A stretch of 64,000 bases of DNA from an uncultured Kordiimonas sp. (GTDB lineage: Bacteria > Pseudomonadota > Alphaproteobacteria > Sphingomonadales > Kordiimonadaceae): positions 1,798,001 to 1,862,000 of the forward strand of contig CANNDZ010000001.1 in the NCBI GenBank assembly GCA_947503575.1, written 5' to 3'. Position numbers and translations under genes: made by a program. Below the pieces are notes generated by a model. That model saw nothing but the letters and a program-made list of their open reading frames with translations, did not search any database and was not told the DNA's origin. Positions 8,229 through 17,728 of the stretch are shown here, one piece after another. Within the stretch, counting starts at the first letter, position 1. Every line of letters begins with the position of its first letter.

Positions 8229-9305
8229 ATGAAGGCATTAAAACTTATTGCAGGCAAAACAGCGCGTGCTCGTATCGCGGAGCACGGCCTGAAACCTGAC
8301 CTGCTGCGATTGATTGTTGGCGCGTCTGGTGGCCCTAAGTGGCTTGTGTTAAAGGGGCTGGACCGGTTTTTGTGTCATGAAATTCTGCCCCAAGCCCGAC
8401 AGGATATTGATCTGGTAGGGTCGTCCATTGGGGCGTGGCGGATGACGGTCTATGCCCACCCCAAACCCGGTAAAACTTTTGATGCGTTTCTGGAAAGCTA
8501 TTTCAGTTTCCGAACCGATAATGCTGTGTCGGCGGCGGAACTGACCCGCGTGTCATACCAGATCATTCATGACCTGTATCCCCCTGCAGAGGCCGCCCGG
8601 CTGCTAAACAATGCCTGCCGAAACCTGAATATTGTTGCAGTGCGCGGCAAAGGTCTTGCTGGCAGTAAGGCAAAAACCGTTGAAGCAACAGGCATGCTGG
8701 CAGCAGCCGTCGCAAACCGCATGTCCCGCCAAAATCTGGCGCGCTTCTTTGAACGTGTGGTGTTTCATAGCGGTGCGCAAATTGCCTGCCCTGACGTGTG
8801 GCAAGGTTTTGGCCGGGTTGATGTACCCCTTGAGCCCGGTACGCTCGCGGATGCCTTGATGGCCAGTGGCTCCATACCCTTCGTGTCTGAACCCGTGGTG
8901 GATATTGCTGGTGCGGGCGCTGGTGTTTACCGCGACGGTGGGGTGATTGACTATCATTTTGATGTGCCGTGGAAATACGACGATGGTATCGTGCTTTATC
9001 CACATTTTTATGACCATATTGTCCCCGGCTGGTTTGATAAAAACCGCCTTGAGCGGCGGGCGGCTGGTGGTGCATGGGATCAGGTGTTGTTGCTAGCGCC
9101 GACAGCAGAATTTGTTGCCGCACTGCCGGATGGTAAAATAACCGACCGCAAGGACTTTACCGATATGTCCGATGATGAGCGGCTGGCGCGTTGGAATACC
9201 GTGATTGCGGACAGTGAACGCCTGGCCGATGAGTTTGCGGAATTGCTGGACGATCAAGACAAATTGATAGACAGTCTGGAACCGGCCCCGGGGTGCGGGC
9301 CGTAG
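8229..9305 (+). CDS. Patatin-like phospholipase
   Basis: 358 residues from the ATG at 8229, which has GGAG 11 bp upstream; a GTG at 8217 is possible but has no ribosome site. The patatin fold is shown by the oxyanion stretch GASGGPKW (31-38), the nucleophile S66 in GSSIG, and the second catalytic residue D236 in the DGG motif (YRDGGVIDYHFD). These form the Ser-Asp dyad of patatin-type acyl hydrolases, which release fatty acids from lipids. No signal peptide is seen, so it is probably cytoplasmic or membrane-peripheral. A long-chain acyl-CoA ligase follows 44 bp later, so liberated fatty acids could be activated directly (inference from context). Confidence 0.88.
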   Translation: MKALKLIAGKTARARIAEHGLKPDLLRLIVGASGGPKWLVLKGLDRFLCHEILPQARQDIDLVGSSIGAWRMTVYAHPKPGKTFDAFLESYFSFRTDNAVSAAELTRVSYQIIHDLYPPAEAARLLNNACRNLNIVAVRGKGLAGSKAKTVEATGMLAAAVANRMSRQNLARFFERVVFHSGAQIACPDVWQGFGRVDVPLEPGTLADALMASGSIPFVSEPVVDIAGAGAGVYRDGGVIDYHFDVPWKYDDGIVLYPHFYDHIVPGWFDKNRLERRAAGGAWDQVLLLAPTAEFVAALPDGKITDRKDFTDMSDDERLARWNTVIADSERLADEFAELLDDQDKLIDSLEPAPGCGP

Positions 9306-9349
9306 TTGGATGGGACCAAGAGCGAGCAATTGATGCTGAAGGAGACATG

Positions 9350-11056
9350 ATGGCAACGCCTTATACGAATGAAATCCCGTTCAATGCAGACGAAGACTTG
9401 TTGGCCAACCACTTGGGCAGTCTGGTTGATGATTGCGTAAAAGAGCATGCGTCTAAAAAGGCATTTAGCTGTGTTCTGCCGACTGGTCACACTCAAACGC
9501 TGACCTTTGAAGAATTTGGTCTATATTCGGATGCGGTTGCAGCCTATTTGCGCGAAGAGCTGGGATTGATGCCGGGCGATGTAGTAGCGGTGCAGGCGCC
9601 TAACACACTAGGGTACCCGGTTATGGCGTTTGGTGTTTTGAAAGCTGGGCTGACCGTTACCAATATTAATCCTCTTTATACTACCGATGAAACAAACCAT
9701 CAGTTGAAGGACAGCGGGGCCAAGGTCTGGTTTGTGATTGATGTGTTTGGTAACCGCGTCGCCGAAGCCGTCAAAGACACGTCGGTCAAGCATGTCTACA
9801 AGCTTTCGCTGCTGGACTTTTTCCCGCCCGCCCAACGCATACTGTTGGGTGCGGCTATGAAATACCTGAAAAAGGCAATCCCGCCGTTTACCGGTGACCT
9901 GGCGGGCACCACCCGGACCGTTATTTCAACTGGTTTGAAGCATTTGAAAAAAGTTGGTGATACCGGGCGCTACCGGGCAGACCAGTCTGTCGGTGATGTG
10001 GCGATCTATCAATATACCGGCGGCACAACGGGGCGTAGCAAAGGAGCCGAGTTGACGCACTATAATGTGGTCGGCAATTTGTCACAGGCTGATAAGCGAG
10101 AAGACAATCTTGAGCATACTGAAAAAGATGTCATGCTGCTGATCCTGCCTTTGTATCATGTCTATGCGCTTGCCGTCGGTGCGCTGGCCAGCATGCGCAA
10201 CGGTGTGCATGTGGTTTTGTTGCTGGTGCCCAGGCCGCTTGAAAACCTGCGGCATGCCTTTGAAAATTTTGAAGTCAGTATTTTGCCCGGTATCAACACA
10301 CTGTATATGGGTTTGATGCAGGAAAAGTGGTTTGTGGAGAACCCGCCAAAATCCCTAAAGGTATGTTATTCGGGGGCCGCACCTTTGCAGCCCGCAACCG
10401 CGGATGCCTGGGAAAAGCTGACTGGTCAGCAAATTTATGAAGGTTACGGCATGACCGAGGCGACCTGTGTGGTCACGACCATGCCCTTAAACCGTCCGCC
10501 CAAGCGGGGCACGTGCGGTACACCCATTCCCGGTACGGAACTGCGTATCGTGGATAGCGAGGGGAAAGACGTCCCGCTTGGTGAAGCCGGTGAGTTATGG
10601 GTACGCGGTCCGCAAGTGATGAAAGGATATCTGAATAACCCTGAAGCGACGAAAGACAATTTTGTCGATGGTTGGCTGAAGACCGGGGACGTTGGGAAAA
10701 TGGATGAAGAAGGGTATTTGACCATTGTTGACCGGATCAAGGACATGATCATTGTATCCGGGTTTAATGTCTTTCCTGTAGATATTGAGGATGTTTTGAC
10801 CCAGCATCCGGGCATTGCAGAAGCGGCTGTTGTTGGTGCGCCTGATCCGTCCAGCGGGGAACGTGTGGTTGCTTATGTTGTTTTGAAAGATAGCTCGCTG
10901 AGCGCAAGCGATGTCATTGCCCATTGCCGCGATCATTTGACCAGTTACAAAGTGCCCAAAACGGTTTGTTTTCTGGATGAATTGCCAAAATCCCCAGTGG
11001 GCAAGGTATTGCGCCGCGAATTGCGGGATCAGGCAAGCGACTTGGTGAACGCATAA
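9350..11056 (+). CDS. Long-chain fatty acid-CoA ligase (FadD-like)
   Basis: 568 residues from the ATG at 9350. AAGGAG lies five bases upstream, and the adjacent ATG at 9347 is too close to it. The ANL motifs are YTGGTTGRSKGAELTH (AMP loop), EGYGMTEATCVV, DGWLKTGDVGKMDEEGYL and the C-terminal KSPVGKVLRREL with the catalytic lysine. The overall pattern fits FadD-type ligases that convert free fatty acids to acyl-CoA at the inner membrane face. It lies between a patatin lipase and an SDR on the same strand. Its role would be general fatty-acid uptake and activation, in contrast to the operon-specific ligase at 567. Confidence 0.93.
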   Translation: MATPYTNEIPFNADEDLLANHLGSLVDDCVKEHASKKAFSCVLPTGHTQTLTFEEFGLYSDAVAAYLREELGLMPGDVVAVQAPNTLGYPVMAFGVLKAGLTVTNINPLYTTDETNHQLKDSGAKVWFVIDVFGNRVAEAVKDTSVKHVYKLSLLDFFPPAQRILLGAAMKYLKKAIPPFTGDLAGTTRTVISTGLKHLKKVGDTGRYRADQSVGDVAIYQYTGGTTGRSKGAELTHYNVVGNLSQADKREDNLEHTEKDVMLLILPLYHVYALAVGALASMRNGVHVVLLLVPRPLENLRHAFENFEVSILPGINTLYMGLMQEKWFVENPPKSLKVCYSGAAPLQPATADAWEKLTGQQIYEGYGMTEATCVVTTMPLNRPPKRGTCGTPIPGTELRIVDSEGKDVPLGEAGELWVRGPQVMKGYLNNPEATKDNFVDGWLKTGDVGKMDEEGYLTIVDRIKDMIIVSGFNVFPVDIEDVLTQHPGIAEAAVVGAPDPSSGERVVAYVVLKDSSLSASDVIAHCRDHLTSYKVPKTVCFLDELPKSPVGKVLRRELRDQASDLVNA

Positions 11057-11094
11057 TCTGGACTATGAAAAAGCGAAAATAGGGGAAACCACCA

Positions 11095-11850
11095 ATGGAT
11101 TTGGGCTTAAAGGGAAAACGTGCACTGATAACCGGGGGGACCCGCGGCATCGGCGCATCCGTTGTTGAAACCCTCCTTGCGGAAGGAGCCAGTGTTGCGA
11201 CATGCGCAAGAAACGCAAGCGAAGTCGAGGCCCTTAATACGCGCGCTTCCAACGAAGGGTTAGCTGTTACCGCCAGTGTTTGCGATGTTGCCAACCCTGA
11301 AGAGTATACCAAATGGCTGGACGAGAGTGTACGCGCCCTGGGTGGTGCTGATATATTTGTGCCAAACGTCAGCGGGGGGTCTCATCAGGGTGAAGAAGGC
11401 TGGAAAAGCGCATTCAATGTTGATCTGATGGCGACAGTGCGTGGCTGCGAGCATCTTGTTCCGGCGCTTGCTGATGGCGGTGGTGCAATTGTTATTATAT
11501 CCAGCATCTCTGGTCTGGAAGCTTTTGGCGGACCCAGCCCATACGGTACAATAAAGGCCGGTCTTATTGCGTACGGCAGCCAGCTTGCCGATGCGGGCGG
11601 CGCCCATGGTGTTCGCATCAACACGGTGTCGCCGGGGCCTATTCATGTCGATGATGGGTACTGGGGCAAAGTGAAGGCTGACCAGCCTGACATGTATAAC
11701 GCCGTGTGTGCGCGTCATCCTTCCGGGCGGATGGGTACAACGCAGGAAGTTGCCAATACTGTTGCCTTTTTGGCCAGTGATGCCGCTTCTTGGATAACGG
11801 GTGGCAATATTGTAGTCGATGGCGGCATGACGAAAAGGGTTCAATTCTAA
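11095..11850 (+). CDS. SDR family oxidoreductase
   Basis: A 251-residue short-chain dehydrogenase with TGGTRGIG in the cofactor site, NVSGG in place of the usual NNAGG, a serine cluster ISSISGLEAFGG followed by the YGTIK catalytic pair, and a C-terminal VVDGGMTKRVQF. It resembles 3-ketoacyl-ACP/CoA reductase-like SDRs of unknown substrate. It has an AGGGGA ribosome site and follows the FadD-like ligase by 38 bp, so it is probably co-transcribed. The altered NNAG block suggests a divergent subfamily, and function cannot be assigned further. Confidence 0.85.
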   Translation: MDLGLKGKRALITGGTRGIGASVVETLLAEGASVATCARNASEVEALNTRASNEGLAVTASVCDVANPEEYTKWLDESVRALGGADIFVPNVSGGSHQGEEGWKSAFNVDLMATVRGCEHLVPALADGGGAIVIISSISGLEAFGGPSPYGTIKAGLIAYGSQLADAGGAHGVRINTVSPGPIHVDDGYWGKVKADQPDMYNAVCARHPSGRMGTTQEVANTVAFLASDAASWITGGNIVVDGGMTKRVQF

Positions 11851-11955
11851 GGCGCGTCGCTTTAACCTGATGTCAATATTTACTGGCTACTGATATACTC
11901 GTAACAGTTGTGCATGGTAGCTAAAGGTTTAGTGGGTTGAGGCGTTGCAGACATT

Positions 11956-13722
11956 GTGATTAAAAAGGCGCTTATATTTATACCGTTTTTTGTGTTGCTG
12001 CCGACGCTATTGTCGGTGGCTTACACTTTTTATGGCAGTGATAGCCCGCACATAGACTCAACAGCACTGTTGATTGGCGCAGCGGCCTCTGTCGGGGTCA
12101 GTATTTATTTCTATGTCTATATGGTACGGAAAGTTATCGACCCAGGTCGGGCTTTCATCGCCGTGATGCAGAAGCTTTTTAACAGTCAGCAAATTCACCC
12201 GGATGATTTGGACAAAAGTTTTGCTGCGCGTCCCGATATGCGGGACACCTTTGATTTACTGCGCCAACAGTTCGAGATGATCCATGATCAGGTAATTGAA
12301 CTGAATTTAACCAAAGCGCAGCTTGAAGATGTGGTGCAGGAAAAGCGCCGTAATGAAGCAATTCTGAAAGAGCAGCGCGAAGCTTTTGCCAAGCTTGCCA
12401 ACGAATTGTCCAAAGCGCGGGATGCCGCTGAGTCCGCCAATGTCGCCAAATCTGAATTTCTTGCGACCATGAGCCATGAAATCAGAACGCCACTAAATGG
12501 TGTTATTGGGATGGTCGACTTGCTGCGGGATACTGGTTTGGATGAAAACCAGCAGTATTTTGCCGAGACATTGCAGCAGTCAGGACAAACCCTGCTGACA
12601 GTGATCAACGATATCCTTGATATTTCCAAGCTTGAAGCTGGCAAAGTAGAACTGGAGTATCAAACCGCCCGGTTCAGTCAGGTTGTGGAGAATACGGTAG
12701 AGTTCTTGCGCCCGAAAGCATCAGAAAAGGGCCTTCAAATAAACTGGATGCCTGGCGACACCATGCCTGACGTTATTGTATCCGATCCAACACGTCTGCG
12801 GCAGATACTATTCAACCTGGTAGGTAATGCCATTAAATTTACCGAGCGCGGCGGCGTCGACATTATTGCAGACCTTGTTAGCCAGACAGATGAGGGTCTA
12901 ACCGTCATGGTATCCATTAAGGATACCGGTATCGGGATCAACCGAGAGGCGCAGCGTAAGCTGTTTCAAAAGTTTACGCAGGCAGACGCATCAACGACAC
13001 GTCGATTTGGCGGCACCGGCCTTGGGCTTGCAATTTGCAAGCAGCTTTGCACGTTGCTTGGCGGTGAAATCGGTGTCGAGAGTGAAGAGGGCGACGGATC
13101 GACCTTCTGGTTCACCTTTATGTGCCAAGAAGGTGATGAAGCCGACCTGTCGATTGACGGGTTTGGTTTGGATATGGGCGATATGCGTAAAGCGACAGCC
13201 AAGCGCAAGTTGAAAATTCTGGTTGCCGACGACAATGAAATCAATCAGCGCATCATTGCCAACATGCTGAACAAACTGGGGCACACACTGGTTGCAGCAG
13301 AAAATGGCGCAGTGGCGTGTTCACGTGTTGAAGAAGAAGACTTTGACCTTGTGTTGATGGATATCCAGATGCCTGTTCTTGGTGGTATTGACGCCACGAA
13401 ATGGATACGTGCGATGGATGAAGACAAGGCAAAATTACCGATTGTCGGATGCACTGCAGATGCGTTTCCTGAGCAACTGGAGCGTTTTAAACAGGCCGGT
13501 ATGCAAGACGTTGTGACCAAGCCGGTCAATCGGAACCGCTTATTGACAGCAATAAATGAAGTGCTGGGTGAGGACATACATGTTGTCGCCGGACCATCGT
13601 CTAATGGCGGTATCAAAGAGCTGGTGGAGGGCTTTGACGCTAAACCCGACAAAGCGGCCTCTGCCCCTGCCGCGATACAAAAAACCGACCCCCTTGATGC
13701 TTTGTTAGAAGAATTAAGCTAA
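11956..13722 (+). CDS. Membrane-bound hybrid sensor histidine kinase
   Basis: 588 residues from a GTG start. Two N-terminal transmembrane segments (about 5-24 and 37-57) enclose only a very short periplasmic loop, so sensing is likely within the membrane or cytoplasm. A coiled coil follows (about 105-165). Then come the HisKA dimerisation domain with phospho-acceptor H174 ([13 protein letters not shown]), the ATPase with N box [15 protein letters not shown]1 DTGIGI and G2 GGTGLGLAI, and a C-terminal receiver with D469 in VLMDIQMP. There is no PAS or HAMP domain that can be recognised. No dedicated response regulator gene is adjacent, so the output must pass through a phosphotransfer protein elsewhere. 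The target pathway is unknown. Confidence 0.93.
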   Translation: MIKKALIFIPFFVLLPTLLSVAYTFYGSDSPHIDSTALLIGAAASVGVSIYFYVYMVRKVIDPGRAFIAVMQKLFNSQQIHPDDLDKSFAARPDMRDTFDLLRQQFEMIHDQVIELNLTKAQLEDVVQEKRRNEAILKEQREAFAKLANELSKARDAAESANVAKSEFLATMSHEIRTPLNGVIGMVDLLRDTGLDENQQYFAETLQQSGQTLLTVINDILDISKLEAGKVELEYQTARFSQVVENTVEFLRPKASEKGLQINWMPGDTMPDVIVSDPTRLRQILFNLVGNAIKFTERGGVDIIADLVSQTDEGLTVMVSIKDTGIGINREAQRKLFQKFTQADASTTRRFGGTGLGLAICKQLCTLLGGEIGVESEEGDGSTFWFTFMCQEGDEADLSIDGFGLDMGDMRKATAKRKLKILVADDNEINQRIIANMLNKLGHTLVAAENGAVACSRVEEEDFDLVLMDIQMPVLGGIDATKWIRAMDEDKAKLPIVGCTADAFPEQLERFKQAGMQDVVTKPVNRNRLLTAINEVLGEDIHVVAGPSSNGGIKELVEGFDAKPDKAASAPAAIQKTDPLDALLEELS

Positions 13723-13779
13723 TCCTGCTGGGTGGGCTGCCTAGTCGTGAAATAGAAAAATTTTCCTATATCACAATTA

Positions 13780-13837
13780 TATTAGTTGAAGATGCTATTG
13801 ATTTCGCGAAAACGGTGCGTATTTACATCAACTAATA
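13780..13837 (+). promoter_or_regulatory. Ten-base inverted repeat ahead of the cysteine synthase gene
   Basis: TATTAGTTGA (13780-13789) and TCAACTAATA (13828-13837) are perfect inverse complements 38 bp apart, ending about 18 bp before the ribosome site. They could be a pair of operator half-sites or the stem of an mRNA leader. The half-site ATTAGTT also occurs in the MarR-type operator at 19294. Confidence 0.35.
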
Positions 13838-13864
13838 CGCCTTTCCTTATTGTTGGAGACTATG

Positions 13865-14866
13865 ATGCCCGACCGCACAGGTGCCCTGGGGGCCATTGGA
13901 AACACCCCGCTGATCAAGTTGAAGCATGCTTCGGAGCTCACGGGCTGTACCATCTTAGGTAAGGCTGAATATGCCAACCCCGGCGGGTCACTGAAAGACA
14001 GGCCAGCGCTTAACATCATCGAAGAAGCAGAACGCAAAGGCGACCTTGAACCTGGTGGCCTTATTGTTGAGGGAACTGCTGGCAACACCGGTATTGGTTT
14101 GACCGTTGTTGCCAATGCAAAAGGCTATCGGACGCTTATTGTGATGCCGGAAACCCAAAGCCAGGAGAAAATTGATACGCTGCGGATTATGGGTGCAGGG
14201 CTAAAGCTTGTGCCTGCCGCGCCGTACTCTAATCCCGGGAATTTCCAGCATGTTGCCCGGCGAACGGCGGAAGAGCTTAAAAGCACAGAGCAGCATGGTG
14301 TAATCTGGGCCAACCAATTTGATAATGTAGCCAACCGCGAAGCACATACCAAAACAACAGCGCAGGAAATCTGGCACCAAACTGATGGCAAGATAGACGG
14401 GTACGTCGCGGCGGTTGGCTCTGGCGGATCATTGGTTGGCACGGGCATTGGCCTGAAGGAGCATAACAAAGATATTGTTGTCGCACTTGCTGACCCAATG
14501 GGTGCGGCGCTCTATAGCTACTTCAAAACAGGGGAGCTCAAGTCGGAGGGAAACTCCATATCTGAGGGGATAGGCCAGTCGCGTATTACCGCCAATCTTG
14601 AAGATGCCCCCATTGATGACGCTTTTCAGATAACCGATCAGGAAGCCTTACCAATCGCATTTGACCTGCTTGCCAAAGAAGGCCTGTGTGTGGGGTCATC
14701 ATCCGGTATTAATGTGGCGGGCGCTATCAGGCTGGCACAAAAAATGGGGCCGGGGCACACAATCGTAACGCTACTGTGTGACAGTGGTCTCCGCTACCAG
14801 TCAAAGTTGTTCAATCCAGACTTTCTGCGCAGCAAAAACCTGCCGGTTCCTGCCTGGTTGTCCTAA
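13865..14866 (+). CDS. Cysteine synthase / cystathionine beta-synthase family PLP enzyme
   Basis: 333 residues from the second of two adjacent ATGs (13862 and 13865), chosen because GGAG lies six bases upstream. A fold-type II PLP enzyme: K44 in NPGGSLKDRPALN is the Schiff-base lysine, EGTAGNTGIGL is the substrate loop, and VGSGGSLVGTG binds the phosphate. Family members make cysteine from O-acetylserine and sulfide. The substitution of GTAGNTG for the more usual TSGNTG, together with the overall length, places it in a sub-branch often annotated only as cysteine synthase A. It stands alone, convergent with an Lrp-type gene. Confidence 0.85.
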   Translation: MPDRTGALGAIGNTPLIKLKHASELTGCTILGKAEYANPGGSLKDRPALNIIEEAERKGDLEPGGLIVEGTAGNTGIGLTVVANAKGYRTLIVMPETQSQEKIDTLRIMGAGLKLVPAAPYSNPGNFQHVARRTAEELKSTEQHGVIWANQFDNVANREAHTKTTAQEIWHQTDGKIDGYVAAVGSGGSLVGTGIGLKEHNKDIVVALADPMGAALYSYFKTGELKSEGNSISEGIGQSRITANLEDAPIDDAFQITDQEALPIAFDLLAKEGLCVGSSSGINVAGAIRLAQKMGPGHTIVTLLCDSGLRYQSKLFNPDFLRSKNLPVPAWLS

Positions 14867-14896
14867 GATACCAAAAGTCTCGCTGGTGGGAGAGTA

Positions 14897-15373
14897 TCAA
14901 CCAGCGGTGCCTAAGGGCAGCCGCGTGCGCCGCAAAACTGTGCGTAGCGCAAAGCTGGAATGCACCCGGTCAACACCAGGCAGGTTGGTTAGGGTGTGGT
15001 GAATGCGTTCGTAGTCCGGTGCATCCCGCACAACAACCCGGACGATATAATCAACATCGCCGCTCATCAGGTAACACTCCATAACCTCCGGTACATGACG
15101 CACGGCTTCTTCAAAGGTCAGCAAATGATCTTCGCGCTGGCTGGTGAGGGAAACCCGCACAAAAACTGTCCCCGGTAAGCCGATGGTTTTTTCATCCAGT
15201 TGTGCCGCATAATGCGTGATGACACCTTTCGCCTCCAGGCCTTTGACACGGCGCAAGCAGGCTGATTCAGACAGGCCAACCTCATCTGCCAGTTCAACAT
15301 TGCTAAGGCGACCATTGCGTTGCAGGCGGTGCAGGATCGCAATATCAATCCTATCAAATTCAGGTGGGCTCAT
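14897..15373 (-). CDS. Lrp/AsnC family transcriptional regulator
   Basis: 158 residues. An N-terminal winged helix-turn-helix (about 8-60, ILHRLQRNGRLSNVELADEVGLSESACLRRV) is followed by the RAM/ACT ligand domain (about 70-150, VMECYLMSGDVDYIVRVVV). These proteins sense amino acids as octamers. It is divergently transcribed from alanine dehydrogenase (start 15558). That arrangement is typical of AldR/Lrp-type activators that induce ald in response to alanine, so it is the likely regulator of that gene. Its 3' end lies inside a 7-bp inverted repeat (14881-14906) shared with the end of the cysteine synthase gene. Confidence 0.92.
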   Translation of the reverse strand: MSPPEFDRIDIAILHRLQRNGRLSNVELADEVGLSESACLRRVKGLEAKGVITHYAAQLDEKTIGLPGTVFVRVSLTSQREDHLLTFEEAVRHVPEVMECYLMSGDVDYIVRVVVRDAPDYERIHHTLTNLPGVDRVHSSFALRTVLRRTRLPLGTAG

Positions 15374-15393
15374 GTTTTATGTATCCAAAAAAT

Positions 15394-15407
15394 CGCAGAA
15401 TCTTGCG
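15394..15407 (+). promoter_or_regulatory. Candidate Lrp-type operator CGCA-N6-TGCG
   Basis: CGCA (15394-15397) and TGCG (15404-15407) form a small palindrome 21 bp from the lrp start codon, within the divergent lrp/ald region. Lrp-family proteins often bind such short symmetrical sites in tandem. Support comes only from location and symmetry. Confidence 0.3.
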
Positions 15408-15450
15408 TATATGCCGCTAACATAACATGATAATGCAAGGACATGCACCA

Positions 15451-15494
15451 ATGAATGCAGTAAATTTCGCCTGAACACGCTTGAAAAGGCGTGT
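15451..15494 (+). promoter_or_regulatory. Possible leader peptide (MNAVNFA) and hairpin ahead of alanine dehydrogenase
   Basis: A seven-codon frame, 15451-15474, encodes MNAVNFA with two alanine codons and is preceded by AAGGA nine bases upstream. Directly after its TGA a 6-bp hairpin begins (ACACGC 15475-15480 with GCGTGT 15489-15494), followed by a T-rich run. A ribosome ending at the stop codon would cover the left arm. The stem is short and the T-run is interrupted, so this is only a candidate attenuator. Confidence 0.25.
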
Positions 15495-15557
15495 CTATTT
15501 TCCGTTTTTAAAGTCGGTATCGGGCGATTTGCCCGCTAACAACAGGGGACGAACAAG

Positions 15558-16679
15558 ATGCTGGTTGGTGTACCAAAAGAAATTAAGAACCGAGAGTACC
15601 GCGTCGGGCTTACGCCTGCATCTGTACGCGAGCTCATTGCCGCAGGGCATGCTGCTATTGTAGAACACAACGCCGGGCTTGAAATCGGATTCCCAGATGA
15701 AATGTACCAGGCGGTTGGTGCGTCCATTGCTGCCACGGCGGCGGACGTGTTTGCGGCAGCCGACATGATCGTAAAGGTCAAGGAACCACAACCGGTTGAG
15801 TGCGAGATGTTGCGCGAAGGCCAAATTTTATACACCTACCTGCACCTGGCACCGGACCCCGTGCAAACTCAGGGTCTCATTAAATCTGGTGCTGTCGCTA
15901 TTGCCTATGAAACAGTCACCGACAATCATGGTGGGCTGCCCTTACTGGCACCCATGTCCGAAGTGGCGGGCCGCATGTCCATCCAGGCGGGGGCGCATGC
16001 GCTGGAAATGAGCCAGGGTGGCCGTGGTATGCTGCTGGGCGGTGTACCAGGCGTTGCACCAGCAAAAGTTACAGTTATCGGCGGTGGTGTCGTGGGCACC
16101 AACGCAGCGCGCATGGCGGCGGGTATGGGGGCTGATGTTACCATCCTTGACCGCTCCATCCGGCGGATGCAGCAGCTTGATGACATTTTCAAAGGGCAGG
16201 TGAAAACGATTTTTTCTACGCGGGATTCGGTGGAAGAAAATGTCCTTGCGTCTGACCTTGTTGTGGGCGCGGTGTTGATACCGGGTGCGGCGGCACCCAA
16301 ACTTGTCAGCCGGGAAATGGTGTCGAACATGATGCGCGGTTCGGTGTTGGCTGATGTTGCCATCGACCAAGGTGGTTGTTTTGCAACCTCCAAGGCGACC
16401 ACTCACCAAGACCCAACGTATCTCGTGGATGATGTTGTGCATTACTGCGTCGCTAACATGCCAGGCGGTGTGGCGCGCACATCCACAATCGCCCTCAATA
16501 ACGCAACTTTGGGCCACGCGCTCGCCATCGCCAATAAGGGTTGGAAACAAGCGCTTTTGGACAATTGTCATCTGATGAACGGCCTGAATGTGTGTGGCGG
16601 CAAGATTACGTACCAAGCGGTTGCTCAAGATCAAAACCTGGATTTCACACCAGCAATGGAAGCCATTGGCGCAGCTTGA
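15558..16679 (+). CDS. ald: Alanine dehydrogenase
   Basis: 373 residues, the normal length for the NAD-dependent enzyme that interconverts L-alanine and pyruvate plus ammonia. The known catalytic and substrate residues are at their classical numbers: R15, K75 and H96. The segment [20 protein letters not shown] begins the NAD-binding Rossmann domain. A clear ribosome site (AGGGGACG) precedes the start. With the divergent Lrp-type regulator and the asparaginase immediately downstream, it forms an amino-acid deamination unit that feeds pyruvate and ammonia into metabolism. Confidence 0.97.
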   Translation: MLVGVPKEIKNREYRVGLTPASVRELIAAGHAAIVEHNAGLEIGFPDEMYQAVGASIAATAADVFAAADMIVKVKEPQPVECEMLREGQILYTYLHLAPDPVQTQGLIKSGAVAIAYETVTDNHGGLPLLAPMSEVAGRMSIQAGAHALEMSQGGRGMLLGGVPGVAPAKVTVIGGGVVGTNAARMAAGMGADVTILDRSIRRMQQLDDIFKGQVKTIFSTRDSVEENVLASDLVVGAVLIPGAAAPKLVSREMVSNMMRGSVLADVAIDQGGCFATSKATTHQDPTYLVDDVVHYCVANMPGGVARTSTIALNNATLGHALAIANKGWKQALLDNCHLMNGLNVCGGKITYQAVAQDQNLDFTPAMEAIGAA

Positions 16680-16701
16680 TCTTTCGGGTACAAGCGCAAG
16701 C

Positions 16702-17676
16702 ATGATCAAAAAACCTGCACTTCAGATATTCAGCCTTGGCGGTACCATCGCCATGGCACCAAAACAGGCGGAGGGCGCAGGTGTGCGTCCGTCGCTTACC
16801 GCTGATGATCTTATCAAGGCGGCGCCAGAACTGTCAGACGTTGCAGATATCCGTGCGGAAACACTCTCGTTGAAGGGCAGCGCCAACCTGCAGTTTACCG
16901 AAATTGCCAATTTATGCCGACGCGCTGCAACTGCACAGTGCGATGGTATTGTCGCAACTCAGGGCACAGATACCATGGAAGAAACTTCCTTCCTCGCCAG
17001 CCTGCTGTATGATGGCACGATACCTCTGGTTTTCACTGGCGCAATGCGATCTCCAACACAACCCGGCGCAGATGGGCGTGCAAACCTTATGGCGTCGGCG
17101 TTAACCGCGCTCTCACCCGATGCGCCAAAGGTGTCTGTGGTGATGAATGACGAAATTCATCACCCTTATTATGTCACGAAAGCCCACACCTCTAACGTGG
17201 CAGCCTTCCAAAGCCCGGTTCGTGGACCCATCGGCCAAATCGCTGAGAATACAGTGTATATGCACCCGGTTCAGCCCTCGCCGGTATTCAATACGCCCAC
17301 CCAATTTGCCCCTGTTGCCCTACTAAGTGCATTACTTGACGATAATGGTAACCTTTTCGATACTATTTTAGGTGCAGGATACGCTGGACTTGTTGTGGAA
17401 GGATTCGGTGCCGGGCATGTTTCGGAATCGATCGCGGAAAAACTGGCCGATATCGCCCAGCATATTCCGGTGATTTTGTCGTCCCGCGTGCGTGCTGGTT
17501 CCGTGTTTGAAAGAACCTATGGTTACCGTGGTGCTGAAATTGATCTTCTCAACAAAGGCTTGGTCCCTGCGGGCCGACTAAGCGGCAGAAAGGCACGTAT
17601 CCTGCTGTCGCTGATTTTGGGGCTTGGTTCGCCAAACTGGCGCCATGATTTCTCCAAAGTCGTCAAGCAGGTATGA
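16702..17676 (+). CDS. L-asparaginase (type I/II family)
   Basis: 324 residues from the ATG at 16702, 22 bp after ald; the frame is open further upstream but overlaps ald. Both catalytic threonine motifs are present: T15 in FSLGGTIAM and T89-D90 in ATQGTDTMEE. TKAHTSNVAAFQSP completes the active site. It hydrolyses L-asparagine to aspartate and ammonia. No signal peptide is seen, suggesting a cytoplasmic enzyme. Close spacing suggests co-transcription with alanine dehydrogenase. The next gene, an EAL protein, begins within about 60 bp and may be read from the same message. Confidence 0.92.
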   Translation: MIKKPALQIFSLGGTIAMAPKQAEGAGVRPSLTADDLIKAAPELSDVADIRAETLSLKGSANLQFTEIANLCRRAATAQCDGIVATQGTDTMEETSFLASLLYDGTIPLVFTGAMRSPTQPGADGRANLMASALTALSPDAPKVSVVMNDEIHHPYYVTKAHTSNVAAFQSPVRGPIGQIAENTVYMHPVQPSPVFNTPTQFAPVALLSALLDDNGNLFDTILGAGYAGLVVEGFGAGHVSESIAEKLADIAQHIPVILSSRVRAGSVFERTYGYRGAEIDLLNKGLVPAGRLSGRKARILLSLILGLGSPNWRHDFSKVVKQV

Positions 17677-17728
17677 AGACAGAATAAAAAAGAACCACGC
17701 GACAGCGTTGAAAGTATCGAGAGTACGA

